DNA from: JAQVCM01 sp040403095
GTDB lineage: Bacteria; Bacteroidota; Bacteroidia; Flavobacteriales_D; Crocinitomicaceae
DNA length: 64,000 nt
Reading direction: 5' to 3'
Assembly (NCBI GenBank): GCA_040403095.1
Contig: JBBALI010000001.1
Span: 62,001-126,000 of the forward strand
The position numbers were made by a program, and so were the translations under genes. A model generated the notes under the pieces. It made no database searches, was not told the origin of the DNA, and saw only the letters and a list, made by a program, of their open reading frames with translations. Positions 27,492-36,473 of the stretch are shown piece by piece. Every line of letters begins with the position of its first letter. Within the stretch, counting starts at the first letter, position 1.

Positions 27492-27714
27492 CATTTAAAA
27501 AAGTAGTTAATCCAATGAAAATGAACTGAATTTTCAATAAATATAAGACTTAAATCTAAATTGGAATATTTTCAAGGATTTAAACGTTTGAAATTATTCG
27601 GTTCTTTTGGAGCATACGTGCATGCCGTTTCGAAACTTGTGAAAATAAATCACAAATTATTTTTTTCTCTCGAATCTTTTTCTATCTTTAGAAAGAATTT
27701 ATGAAAGTAAAGCG

Positions 27715-28065
27715 ATGGATTTCAATCAAAATAGAGATGCGATCAACAAAGAATTAGAGCAGTTTATTCAATTGCTCAATGAAACCTTGCCGCGTTATTC
27801 TAGTTTGTTGAAAAAACAAGAAATTTCGTCTACTGAACTGAAAGAATTGGGCGACATCGAATACTTTTTGATTGGTGTGAATGCCAAGATTACTGAAATC
27901 AAAAAAATGTTGGAAAATGATTTATTTGGTCACAGCATCGACTTGTATTACAAGCTAAAAAAAAGCGCCCAAAATGGAGACGTTCAGGCGCAACAAAAAT
28001 TTGAAACGATGCGTGACGCATTCAATGAATCTTTGAAAGGCGACACCATCATCAATTGGAATTAA
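27715..28065 (+). CDS. Hypothetical small helical protein
   Basis: 116 residues, acidic and strongly helical (probably coiled coil in 1-90), no signal peptide, no cysteine. Ends DTIINWN. Preceded by TATCTTTA at 27683-27690, one mismatch from the -7 consensus, which supports the start. It converges on the response-regulator gene with a 10-bp gap. I do not recognise the family. Confidence 0.6.
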   Translation: MDFNQNRDAINKELEQFIQLLNETLPRYSSLLKKQEISSTELKELGDIEYFLIGVNAKITEIKKMLENDLFGHSIDLYYKLKKSAQNGDVQAQQKFETMRDAFNESLKGDTIINWN

Positions 28066-28075
28066 TTCTGTCGAT

Positions 28076-28765
28076 TTATTTCACCAACATTTGAAATCCT
28101 TTTCCGTGAACGTTCATGATTTCAATGCGTTCATCTTCTTTCAACAATTTTCGCAATTTCGCGATGTAAACGTCCATACTTCTTCCGTTGAAATAATTAT
28201 CGTCACCCCAAATAGCACGCAAAGCGGCTTGTCTATCTAAGATTTCATTTTGGTTTTTGCAAAGCAATTTCAACAATTGATTTTCCTTTGTTGTTAATTT
28301 TACAGGCTCATCACCAGTAAATAACAAGCGAGAAATTGGATCATATTTTATTTTTCCAATCATCATGGTTGTTTCTTCATCTTCCAGATTCAAATCTGTT
28401 CTTCTTAAAATTGCTTCGATACGCGCCAACAATTCATCCATGGAAAATGGTTTCGTCATGTAATCGTCGCCGCCAATAGAAAAACCTTCTAATTTATCTT
28501 CTTTCATTGCTTTCGCAGTCAAAAACAAAATTGGCACTTTTTTGTCAATCTCCCGAATTTCTTTCGCCAATGTAAATCCGTCCATTTCTGGCATCATAAC
28601 ATCAAAAATGCAAAAGTCAAAAGCACTTGCGTTGAATTTCTCAAAAGCAATTTTTCCGTTTCTTGCCAATTCTACTTGAAACCCTTTCGTTTTAAGAAAT
28701 GTGTGCAACAATAGTCCTAAATTGTCGTCATCTTCGGCGAGTAATATATTCAATTTTCTGCTCAT
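28076..28765 (-). CDS. OmpR-family response regulator
   Basis: 229 residues from ATG 28765 (the longer frame begins at TTG inside the kinase stop). The receiver domain occupies 1-120, with acidic pocket EDDD, phospho-acceptor in FDVMMPEMDG, and the conserved Lys in MTKPF. A winged-helix Trans_reg_C domain follows at 130-229 (KLTTKENQLLKLL, NGRSMDVYIAKLRKLL, NVHGKGFQML). It should bind DNA as a dimer on phosphorylation by the kinase encoded 2 bp upstream. Regulon unknown. Confidence 0.93.
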   Translation of the reverse strand: MSRKLNILLAEDDDNLGLLLHTFLKTKGFQVELARNGKIAFEKFNASAFDFCIFDVMMPEMDGFTLAKEIREIDKKVPILFLTAKAMKEDKLEGFSIGGDDYMTKPFSMDELLARIEAILRRTDLNLEDEETTMMIGKIKYDPISRLLFTGDEPVKLTTKENQLLKLLCKNQNEILDRQAALRAIWGDDNYFNGRSMDVYIAKLRKLLKEDERIEIMNVHGKGFQMLVK

Positions 28766-28767
28766 AA

Positions 28768-30384
28768 TCAATCAATTATAATAAGTGTAAATTCTGATCC
28801 TTCGTTTGGTTTACTTTTAACTTCAATATTCCATCCATTCAATTCTACAATGGATTTCACGTAACTTAATCCCAATCCAAAACCCTTCACATTGTGCAAA
28901 TTTCCTGTTGGTATGCGATACAATTTATCGAAAATTTTCGAAATATGGTCTTTGGAAATCCCAATTCCATGGTCTTTTATGGAAAGTGTAGTGCGCGCGC
29001 CTTCTTTTTTCAATGAAACCAAAATAGACGGATTTTCCTTGCTGTATTTGATGGCGTTGTCAATCAAATTGGAAATAACATTGGTTGTGTGCATGCGGTC
29101 TCCGACAATAAAAATGTGTTCATCGGCGATGTTTTCAATTAATTCTCCGTTCACAGATTGCAACCTGAAAACTGCGTGTTCACAAACATCTCTCACCAAT
29201 TCAGTCAAATTGATGGTTTCAAATTTCAGTTTCAATTCTCCTCGATCCAAAATCGCCGTTTGCAAAATTCGCTCAACCAAAACTCCTAATCTTTTGTTTT
29301 CGTCGTCGATCATTTTCACAAAAGTGGCCGAATGTGACAAATCTCCACCCATCATTTCTTTGTCTCCCATTGCCTGACAAGCAAGGGAAATGGTGGAAAT
29401 CGGGGTTTTAAATTCGTGTGTCATGTTGTTGATAAAATCATTCCGCATATCACTCAATTTTTTTTGAGTGATAATGGTTCTGAACATAAACGAAAGTGCC
29501 ACTATAATTAGTATAACAAGACCTAAACTTATCGTCAACATCCCAAAAATTTCTTTAACAACGAAAGACTTTTTGGTTGGAAAATCGATGTATATTTTCA
29601 GTTGTTCATCCAAAAAATTTCCTGGAAAAAGGTTAGTATGTGCTACTTTGGTGGTATCTAAATTGACTTTGTAGTTTGTGGCAGGATGTTTATAGCGAAT
29701 GGGTGTACCATCTTCATTAACAATCAAAAACTCAAAATCGTTTGGCAATTCGTCTTGTTTGATTTCATGCGCGATGATTGAATCTAAAAAGACAATGTCG
29801 ATACGCTCAGATGGTTCGTCATACACGTTGTCGCGAAATGCTTGAATCATCATGTCGTTGATATACTTCGATTTACGGAAAATCTGTTGCATTACACGTT
29901 GGTCTAATTGTACAGAAACCGAAACTGAATCATCTTCAGGCAACATACCAGATTCGCGGTTGAAAAGTTCGCGCAATTGTTTGACGTCTCTCGCAAAAAC
30001 GCGGTGTTCAGCAGAAATTCCTGACAAAGAATCAAAAGATTTTCCCTTGATGATTAGATACTTTTGTATTTCACCATTTTGAATAATAAAAGTATCTTTA
30101 ATCATTACGGATTCTTGCGCATCAAGCAAATTTTGAAACTCTTTTTTGAGGATTTCCTTGTATTGACCGCTAAAATCTTTGTTGACAACATTCATATATT
30201 TGCGAATGTCTTCCGCTTTTTCGTGCCTGATGGCAACTCGGTCTAACAAAGTGACAACCTTTGCTTTAAATTGCGTGGATTTTCTATCGTATAATTGAGC
30301 CGTTTGAAAAAATTGAATCACCAACAAAGCCAAAACGGCAACGCTTACTAATACAACAATAAGATTGATTCTGATTTTTTTCAC
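28768..30384 (-). CDS. Sensor histidine kinase, GTG start
   Basis: 538 residues. A GTG opens the frame; an in-frame stop lies a short distance upstream with no ATG between. Membrane segment at 6-27, a large periplasmic sensor region of about 255 residues (30-285) of unknown fold, and a second membrane segment at about 285-308 running directly into the dimerisation helix, with no clear HAMP domain. H-box MTHEFKTPIS, N-box NLIDNAIKYS, G1 DHGIGIS, G2 GFGLGLSYV are all intact. Partner is the adjacent response regulator. Confidence 0.92.
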   Translation of the reverse strand: MKKIRINLIVVLVSVAVLALLVIQFFQTAQLYDRKSTQFKAKVVTLLDRVAIRHEKAEDIRKYMNVVNKDFSGQYKEILKKEFQNLLDAQESVMIKDTFIIQNGEIQKYLIIKGKSFDSLSGISAEHRVFARDVKQLRELFNRESGMLPEDDSVSVSVQLDQRVMQQIFRKSKYINDMMIQAFRDNVYDEPSERIDIVFLDSIIAHEIKQDELPNDFEFLIVNEDGTPIRYKHPATNYKVNLDTTKVAHTNLFPGNFLDEQLKIYIDFPTKKSFVVKEIFGMLTISLGLVILIIVALSFMFRTIITQKKLSDMRNDFINNMTHEFKTPISTISLACQAMGDKEMMGGDLSHSATFVKMIDDENKRLGVLVERILQTAILDRGELKLKFETINLTELVRDVCEHAVFRLQSVNGELIENIADEHIFIVGDRMHTTNVISNLIDNAIKYSKENPSILVSLKKEGARTTLSIKDHGIGISKDHISKIFDKLYRIPTGNLHNVKGFGLGLSYVKSIVELNGWNIEVKSKPNEGSEFTLIIID

Positions 30385-30536
30385 TTCAAACTTTTGAACT
30401 AAAGTAATTCAATCTCTTAGTTTACACCGATGCTTAACTTTTTTTAACAAGCCGAAAATGATATAAAATAAAGAAAATCAGGTTTTTTGAAAGTAAATTT
30501 GGCATCTATTAACGCTAATCTTTCGTACCAAAATAT

Positions 30537-31127
30537 CTATCTTGCGAAGAAAAAACGATAGGCGCTAACGCCAAAAATTAAAGTAAAAACATAGAAAATA
30601 ACAGGAATTTCTACAAGTAAAGAAATACCTAGAAATAAACCTGAAGCAGCAATAACCAAAAACATGGTTTGAAAGTGCAACTTCCAAATGTCGCTCAGTT
30701 TGGCCGTTTGAAATTTGCCCGTCATTAAAAATTGCATTTTATATTGCGCAAAACTGGCATAAATGAGCAAGGGAATCAAAATAATTCCTTGCGCAATGCC
30801 CATTTCTTTGTAACTCAAAAATGCCCAAGTGTTTTTCAATAAATCAAAAGCAGGATCAATTTGATACAAAGCAGGAATAACAGCTGCAAAACCAATTAAA
30901 ATCAATGCAATGGTCAACATTAAATTAACCACTGGAAATTTGTTTTCTAAACCTTTGTATTGAATTACTTTCTGGAATTTAACAAATGAAAAAGCGCAAA
31001 ATATCTTGTAATCCAAAAGATAAAAAAGCAGGATAAAGTAAAAATCCCAATTCCAAAAGAAATAGCCCAATAAGGGAATGGCTAAATCCGCAAAAGCTTG
31101 AATGATTCTAACTTGGGCTAAACTCAT
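30537..31127 (-). CDS. Polytopic membrane protein, unknown
   Basis: 196 residues with five or six hydrophobic segments (about 12-30, 30-50, 68-88, 112-130, 150-170, 172-192) and short basic loops, in part YKIFCAFSFVKFQK. No motif I recognise. Its ATG overlaps the TGA of the TPR lipoprotein gene (ATGA), so it is made together with that protein. Function unknown. Confidence 0.65.
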   Translation of the reverse strand: MSLAQVRIIQAFADLAIPLLGYFFWNWDFYFILLFYLLDYKIFCAFSFVKFQKVIQYKGLENKFPVVNLMLTIALILIGFAAVIPALYQIDPAFDLLKNTWAFLSYKEMGIAQGIILIPLLIYASFAQYKMQFLMTGKFQTAKLSDIWKLHFQTMFLVIAASGLFLGISLLVEIPVIFYVFTLIFGVSAYRFFFAR

Positions 31128-32116
31128 TTTAATTTAACAATTTCCTTTTTAGATAACTCAAAATCAGGATTGTATTCCAACGCTTTTTTAAATGATTTAA
31201 ATGCCAAAGATTTTCTTCCTTGTTGCACATAACACAATCCTAAATTGTGCCAACCTTTTACAAAATCGGGTTGCATTTCAATGGATTTTTTATAGAAAAA
31301 TACGGCGCTATCTAATTCATTTTGGTTGAACTGCTTAATATATCCTTGATTGAAAAATGCCAAATAATAAGAAGTATCCGTTTCAATCAAATGTCTATAA
31401 CCAGCCAAAGCGTCTGGATAGTTCTGTAATTCTTGCAAAGAATAAGCGATTCCATAAAGTGCGTCCACAGATTTTGGTTCAATTTGGGCCGCCGTTCTAA
31501 AATATTCTAACGCAAATTTATATTCTCCATCTTCAGAATAAAGCCAACCCAATTGCATGTAACCTGCAAAAAACTCAGGATCTTGCTGCACCGCGGTTTC
31601 AAAAGAAGATTTTGCTAATTTTCTATCGCCCAAAGCAATGTAGTTCGTACCTTTCATCACGTATGCATCGCGAAATCTTTTGTCGATTTTTAACGCGATG
31701 TTGATATTTTTGAATGAATTTTCAAAATCGCCTTGCAAAGTGTAAGTTGACGCCAAGTTCACAAAAGCTTCCTTGTTTTTGGGTTGTTTTAAGGTAATGT
31801 ATTTCAAATATTTCTGTGCGATGTCCACATCCCCTTGCGTGCGTTCCGCTCTATTTATCAACGACAAAGAATACAAATAACGTGCTTCGATATTCGTTGT
31901 ATCTAATCTAAATGCTTTCGCTGTCAAAGGCAATGCTTCTGCAGACCTGTAATCGTCCAACAATTGCTTTCCGTATTCTAGCAAAAGTGGAATACTGTCA
32001 GGATAAACTTTCACCAAACTGTCCAGGTTAGCAGATTTGACAGCTGTTTTCGGATCAGAACCTCCACAACTGACAAAAAATAAACTTACAATAAATGAAA
32101 CAAATAGAATACGCAT
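31124..32116 (-). CDS. TPR-repeat lipoprotein
   Basis: 330 residues from ATG 32116. SPII signal MRILFVSFIVSLFFVSC (Cys 17), then about eight tetratricopeptide repeats covering 35-325 (for example SVDALYGIAYSLQELQNYPD and GWHNLGLCYVQQGRKSLAF). A cell-envelope scaffold for protein contacts is the usual role. The longer frame would start at TTG upstream of the exact TATATTTG box, which excludes it. Translationally coupled to the downstream membrane protein. Confidence 0.85.
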   Translation of the reverse strand: MRILFVSFIVSLFFVSCGGSDPKTAVKSANLDSLVKVYPDSIPLLLEYGKQLLDDYRSAEALPLTAKAFRLDTTNIEARYLYSLSLINRAERTQGDVDIAQKYLKYITLKQPKNKEAFVNLASTYTLQGDFENSFKNINIALKIDKRFRDAYVMKGTNYIALGDRKLAKSSFETAVQQDPEFFAGYMQLGWLYSEDGEYKFALEYFRTAAQIEPKSVDALYGIAYSLQELQNYPDALAGYRHLIETDTSYYLAFFNQGYIKQFNQNELDSAVFFYKKSIEMQPDFVKGWHNLGLCYVQQGRKSLAFKSFKKALEYNPDFELSKKEIVKLK

Positions 32117-32132
32117 TAATATAGTTTTTATG

Positions 32133-32140
32133 CAAATATA
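32133..32140 (-). promoter_or_regulatory. TAnnTTTG -7 box for the TPR lipoprotein
   Basis: Minus-strand TATATTTG, 16 bp upstream of ATG 32116; a TTG lies about 24 bp further upstream, slightly beyond the usual spacing. Confidence 0.55.
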
Positions 32141-32237
32141 ATGGATAAAGCGAAATCTTTCGTTCAAACAATTGCGCTTTGATTGCTTGGTAGGAATTAT
32201 TTAGTCTGACTCTTCACTTATAATTCTGAATTGAAAC

Positions 32238-32245
32238 TATCTTTG
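32238..32245 (+). promoter_or_regulatory. TAnnTTTG -7 box for the ABC-F gene
   Basis: Plus-strand TATCTTTG, 20 bp before ATG 32266. The divergent TPR promoter is about 100 bp away. Confidence 0.6.
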
Positions 32246-32265
32246 CCGCTTCAAATTAAAAGAAT

Positions 32266-33900
32266 ATGATTTCAATAGATGCTTTGGGCGTTGATTTTAG
32301 TGGAAAAACATTGTTTAGCGATGTTTCATTTGTCATCAACGAAAATGATAAAATCGCCTTGATGGGTAAAAACGGTGCTGGAAAATCAACGCTTTTGAAA
32401 ATTTTAGCTGGAATCAATAAACCAACTTCGGGAAGTATTTCTGCACCAAAGGATTTCATCATTTCTTATTTGCCACAGCATTTATTGACAGAAGACAATG
32501 CCACCGTTTTTGAAGAAACAAGCAAAGCATTCGCATCAATTTTTGCCATGCGCGACGAGATTGAAGCCTTGAATACTGAATTGACTGTCCGCACAGATTA
32601 CGATTCAGACGATTATTATAAAATCATTGAAAAAGTTTCAGAATTAAGCGAAAAATATTATTCGATAGAAGAAATCAATTACGAAGCAGAAGTAGAAAAA
32701 GTCCTGGTAGGAATTGGATTTTTGCGTTCAGATTTCACTCGTCCGACGTCAGAATTTAGCGGTGGATGGAGAATGCGCATCGAATTGGCTAAAATCTTAT
32801 TGCAAAAACCAGATTTGATTTTACTCGATGAGCCAACAAATCACATGGACATTGAATCAATTCAATGGTTGGAAGATTTTTTGGTAAACAGCGCCAAAGC
32901 AGTTGTGGTGATTTCGCATGATAGAACATTTGTAAACAATATCACGACGCGCACAATTGAAGTAACGATGGGAAGAATTTACGATTACAAAGTGAATTAT
33001 TCTCGATACTTAGAATTGCGCAAGGAACGCCGTGAACAGCAACAAAAACAATGGGAAGAACAGCAACGAATCATTGCCGATAATACAGAATTCATCGAAA
33101 GATTTAAAGGAACGTATTCAAAAACTTTGCAAGTGCAATCGAGAGTGAAAATGCTGGAAAAAATGGTTTTGGTTGAAGTGGATGAAGTGGACAATTCTTC
33201 CTTGAGATTAAAGTTTCCGCCTGCACCGCGTTCAGGAAATTATCCTGTGGTTGTGAGCGAACTTTCGAAATCTTACGGCGACAATACAGTTTTCAAAAAT
33301 GCTTCTTTGACCATCGAGCGTGGACAAAAAATCGCTTTTGTCGGTCGAAACGGAGAAGGAAAATCGACTTTGGTGAAAGCCATCATGAAAGAAATTGATT
33401 TTCAAGGGAGCTTGGAATTGGGTCACAATGTACAAATCGGCTATTTTGCCCAAAATCAAGCGTCTTTGTTGGATGAAACCTTGACTGTTTTTGAAACCAT
33501 CGATCACGCAGCTGAAGGAGATGTGCGCAACAAAATCAAAGATATTTTGGGCGCTTTCATGTTTGGCGGCGACAATTCAACCAAAAAAGTAAAAGTGCTT
33601 TCCGGTGGCGAAAAAACCCGTTTGGCGATGATCAAATTGTTATTGCAACCAGTCAATTTATTGATTTTAGATGAGCCAACAAATCACTTGGATATGAAAA
33701 CCAAAGACATTATCAAAGATGCCTTGAAAGATTTTGACGGAACATTGATTTTAGTTTCTCACGACCGGGATTTCTTAGATGGCTTGGCAACCAAAGTGGT
33801 TGAATTTGGCAATCAGCGCGTGAAAGAACACTTGGAAGACATCAATGAATTCTTGGTGCGCAAGAAAATGGAGAATTTGAGAGAGATTGAGAAGAAATAA
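32266..33900 (+). CDS. ABC-F family ATPase
   Basis: 544 residues, soluble, with two ABC domains and no membrane segment. Domain 1: Walker A GKNGAGKST, signature FSGGWRMR, Walker B LILLDEPTNHMD. Domain 2: GRNGEGKST, LSGGEKTRL, LLILDEPTNHLD. A charged helical linker (LELRKERREQQQKQWEEQQ) joins them, as in ribosome-acting ABC-F proteins. The arm insertion in domain 1 is present but the C-terminal tail is short. A role on the ribosome, or in a Uup-like DNA/ribosome process, follows from the family; the exact subfamily cannot be set here. Confidence 0.92.
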   Translation: MISIDALGVDFSGKTLFSDVSFVINENDKIALMGKNGAGKSTLLKILAGINKPTSGSISAPKDFIISYLPQHLLTEDNATVFEETSKAFASIFAMRDEIEALNTELTVRTDYDSDDYYKIIEKVSELSEKYYSIEEINYEAEVEKVLVGIGFLRSDFTRPTSEFSGGWRMRIELAKILLQKPDLILLDEPTNHMDIESIQWLEDFLVNSAKAVVVISHDRTFVNNITTRTIEVTMGRIYDYKVNYSRYLELRKERREQQQKQWEEQQRIIADNTEFIERFKGTYSKTLQVQSRVKMLEKMVLVEVDEVDNSSLRLKFPPAPRSGNYPVVVSELSKSYGDNTVFKNASLTIERGQKIAFVGRNGEGKSTLVKAIMKEIDFQGSLELGHNVQIGYFAQNQASLLDETLTVFETIDHAAEGDVRNKIKDILGAFMFGGDNSTKKVKVLSGGEKTRLAMIKLLLQPVNLLILDEPTNHLDMKTKDIIKDALKDFDGTLILVSHDRDFLDGLATKVVEFGNQRVKEHLEDINEFLVRKKMENLREIEKK

Positions 33901-33981
33901 ATTTGGCTTAATTATTGATTTATCGTAATTTAGTATTCAATTACTGATTTTTAGCAAAAAAACCAATTAAAAATTTTAATT

Positions 33982-34833
33982 ATGAAAAAGTTTCTTTTAA
34001 TTTCTTTTGTCGTTGCAAGCGTGTTCTTTTTGAATTCTTGTAAAAAAAATAAAAATACATACGACAATAGTAATGCGCCAAAAACCAATGCAATCATCGA
34101 AAATGCTTTTGATGAAATGACCAACATGACCGATCAAGCCATTACAGGAAATATGATTTTCTATAAAAGCGGAAAAGTAACTGTTTATGATTTGGCAAGT
34201 GCAGAAAATACGGTCATTGAAAAAGCAGCTTGTAGCGTTATCATAACGATCGATACTTTAAGTTCACCAAAATCGGTGACAATCGATTGGGGAAATACCA
34301 ATTGTGATTGCAATGATGGCAAACAAAGAAGGGGTAAAATCATTACCACTTTTACGGGTTCATATTATGCGCAAGGAACTGTAATTACGCATATTCCTGT
34401 TGACTATTATGTGAACAACCATAAATTGGAAGGAACGAAAACCATCACCAACATGGGCGCAAATGTAAGTGGTCAGCCATATTACAATGTTCAAATTAAC
34501 GGCGTTGCCACTTTGGCCACAGGTGAAGTAGTAAATTACACTTCTTCAAGAGTCAGAACTTTTACTGCTGGTTACAACACAAAATTGAATTTTTGGGATG
34601 ACGAATATGACATCACTGGAACTGCCAATGCAACAGTTGTAAACGGTGACGGTTATCAAGCACAAACAACAGCTCCATTGCACATCAAAGTGGGATGTGG
34701 TTATATCACCAAAGGAACTTTAGAAATTACACCTACAGGAAAACCAGTGCGTGTGATTGATTATGGTTCAGGAACTTGTGATGGTACATTTACAATTACA
34801 GTCAACGGAAATACTTACACGATTAACGGTTAA
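33982..34833 (+). CDS. Lipoprotein of unknown function
   Basis: 283 residues. SPII signal MKKFLLISFVVASVFFLNSC (Cys 20) followed by a Lys/Asn-rich linker. The remainder is beta-rich with a CDCNDGKQRRGKI segment near residue 110 and cysteines in VGCGYI and GTCDGTF near the end. The two halves both use a T-V-x-I/Y strand pattern. A secreted beta-sandwich of a kind frequent in Bacteroidota; function unknown. Followed by a strong bidirectional terminator. Confidence 0.7.
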   Translation: MKKFLLISFVVASVFFLNSCKKNKNTYDNSNAPKTNAIIENAFDEMTNMTDQAITGNMIFYKSGKVTVYDLASAENTVIEKAACSVIITIDTLSSPKSVTIDWGNTNCDCNDGKQRRGKIITTFTGSYYAQGTVITHIPVDYYVNNHKLEGTKTITNMGANVSGQPYYNVQINGVATLATGEVVNYTSSRVRTFTAGYNTKLNFWDDEYDITGTANATVVNGDGYQAQTTAPLHIKVGCGYITKGTLEITPTGKPVRVIDYGSGTCDGTFTITVNGNTYTING

Positions 34834-34850
34834 GAAAACGATATAAAATT

Positions 34851-34883
34851 AAAAAACCAGCATCCAAAGTGCTGGTTTTTTTT
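34851..34883. terminator. Bidirectional intrinsic terminator
   Basis: Twelve-base arms aaaaaaccagca / tgctggtttttt with a 7-nt loop, followed by extra T. It separates the plus-strand lipoprotein gene from the converging SCO gene. Confidence 0.9.
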
Positions 34884-34915
34884 GTTCTAATAGTTCCAAA
34901 AGACGTTGTATCCTT

Positions 34916-35581
34916 TTATTTTTTTTCAGATAAAACCACGTCAACATCGTGTATCAAACGATCAACATCTTTGGCGTTAGTTCCATCATAATATCCTCTG
35001 ATTCTCAGTAATTGATCCACTAAAACAAAATTATTGGTGTGAATGAAATCACTTCCAGCATCGCCTAAATTTTCTGCTTCAGCTGGTTTTAAAATGAAAA
35101 ATGATTTTCTAGCCAAACTGTATAGTTCTTTTTTATCGCCAGTCAAAAAATGCCATTGTCCTTTCGCTGCGCCGTGTCCGTCTGCATACATTTTCATTTG
35201 CGCCACAGAATCTACTTCAGGATCAACCGTAAAACTCAAAATTTTGAAATCTGGATTGTTTAAAAACGCTTTTTGAACGCGTTGCATTTGCACATTCATT
35301 TTCGGGCAAATTGTGCCACAAGTAGTGAAAAAATATTCTGCAACAAACACTTTTCCTTTCACATCTTTCAAACCAATTTTTTGATTGTCTTGATTCAAGA
35401 ATTCAAAATTTCCAATTCTGTGACCAAAACCTTTTCGAATGACACTAGAATCAACCATTTCTGAGGAAATATCAATTGGATTAATGACAGGCAAATCGTC
35501 ATTTTTGTCCTTCGGTTTTACGATGAAATAAGCTAAAATGGTCGCTGATAAAAAGATGATGAAAAAGATAAAAACGCGCAT
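34916..35581 (-). CDS. SCO1/SenC family copper chaperone
   Basis: 221 residues with an N-terminal membrane anchor and a thioredoxin-fold domain. The copper-binding CxxxC is in TTCGTICPK and the conserved distal His is in DFIHTNNFVLVD. SCO proteins deliver copper to the CuA site of cytochrome oxidase or act as periplasmic thiol reductases. No oxidase gene is adjacent. The promoter has both elements (TTG at 35625-35627, 22-bp spacer, TAACTTTG). Confidence 0.92.
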   Translation of the reverse strand: MRVFIFFIIFLSATILAYFIVKPKDKNDDLPVINPIDISSEMVDSSVIRKGFGHRIGNFEFLNQDNQKIGLKDVKGKVFVAEYFFTTCGTICPKMNVQMQRVQKAFLNNPDFKILSFTVDPEVDSVAQMKMYADGHGAAKGQWHFLTGDKKELYSLARKSFFILKPAEAENLGDAGSDFIHTNNFVLVDQLLRIRGYYDGTNAKDVDRLIHDVDVVLSEKK

Positions 35582-35594
35582 GGTATTTTTGTTG

Positions 35595-35627
35595 CAAAGT
35601 TAAGGATTTTCTATCTCTGAAAGACAA
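35595..35627 (-). promoter_or_regulatory. Bacteroidota-type promoter of the SCO gene
   Basis: Minus strand: TTG (35627-35625), 22 bp, TAACTTTG (35602-35595), then 13 bp to the ATG. Both elements match the -33/-7 consensus. Confidence 0.65.
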
Positions 35628-35630
35628 AAA

Positions 35631-36326
35631 TTATTTGCTTACCACATGAAAACAAGTCTGCCATTTTTCATGTGTAGCCCAGCATTTCTGCTCGCCACGC
35701 AATTCAAAAATACTTTGAGCCAATATTTCCTTCAAATAATCAAATTCTGCCGCGCTTAACTTCTTCGGATTGTCAAATTCATCGTAACTGATATCGAAAG
35801 AAGTACCGTGCAAGTGTGAACTGTATTTGATCGCATTTCGATTTCTTTTTCTCAAACGGGTAATAGAACTCATGGTACGTAACAAAGAGGTCACAATAAA
35901 TTTCGTGTTCTTCAAATGCGTATTCTTCAATTTTTGGTGAAATTTATCGCCAATTTCATTCAATAAATTGGCACTTTTCACAGTTAAAAACGGATAACTG
36001 TAATACATGGTGTCTAGCAAATAATGGCGATTATTCTCAATCAAAACCAATTTTCCAGAATCGAGTTTAGGCTTGATTTCTTTGTAATACTTTAAAATGC
36101 CAATTCCACTTAAGTAGGATTGCTCCAAATAGTTTCGAACGCTGTCGTTGAGCTGATTGGCGTGGGTTACATATTCTTCGCAAGAATCAGGCAAAATTGA
36201 AACGGATGAATCTTGCGCTTTTTGAATATTTTTAGTCGAAAAATTGGGTTGCACAAAAAACACAATCATGGCAATTATTTCAATCGAAATGATCACTATG
36301 AATATGATTTTTAAGATCTTTTTCAA
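35631..36326 (-). CDS. DUF5715 family protein (peptidase M15-like fold), TTG start
   Basis: 231 residues if begun at TTG 36326, giving a signal anchor MKKILKIIFIVIISIEII; a second TTG at 36332 is possible. There is no upstream ATG, because the stop of the Cys-rich peptide gene lies in the same frame two codons before 36332. The C-terminal half has the pattern TSLLRTMSSITRLRKRN, SSHLHGTSFDISY and a late CFHVVSK. That resembles the SxHxxGxAxD metal site of D-Ala-D-Ala carboxypeptidase-like M15 proteins, suggesting a periplasmic cell-wall role. It is the last gene of the feo cluster. Confidence 0.75.
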   Translation of the reverse strand: MKKILKIIFIVIISIEIIAMIVFFVQPNFSTKNIQKAQDSSVSILPDSCEEYVTHANQLNDSVRNYLEQSYLSGIGILKYYKEIKPKLDSGKLVLIENNRHYLLDTMYYSYPFLTVKSANLLNEIGDKFHQKLKNTHLKNTKFIVTSLLRTMSSITRLRKRNRNAIKYSSHLHGTSFDISYDEFDNPKKLSAAEFDYLKEILAQSIFELRGEQKCWATHEKWQTCFHVVSK

Positions 36327-36335
36327 TTCCAAAGT

Positions 36336-36473
36336 TTATTTTAAGCTTTCAGCCGTTTTGGAAAAAGCGCAACCTTCACAACTATTTTTCTTAGAAAAAA
36401 ATGCTTTGTAACCTTTGATTGCCAGGTAAATTGAAGCCAAGGAAACGGTAAGGATGACTAAAATTGTTTGCAT
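36336..36473 (-). CDS. FeoB-associated Cys-rich membrane peptide
   Basis: 45 residues: MQTILVILTVSLASIYLAIK forms one membrane helix, followed by basic residues and the motif CEGCAFSK. This is the small protein commonly found behind feoB in Bacteroidota and Firmicutes, presumed to help FeoB-mediated Fe(II) uptake. Its ATG shares a base with the feoB TGA (ATGATG context; the first ATG at 36476 is an equal candidate), so it is translationally coupled to feoB. Confidence 0.85.
   Translation of the reverse strand: MQTILVILTVSLASIYLAIKGYKAFFSKKNSCEGCAFSKTAESLK

Noticed and set aside
27591..27660. Possible hairpin or operator around catacgtgcatg in the gap before the small helical protein.
   Set aside because: Only short, imperfect symmetry, not better than chance.
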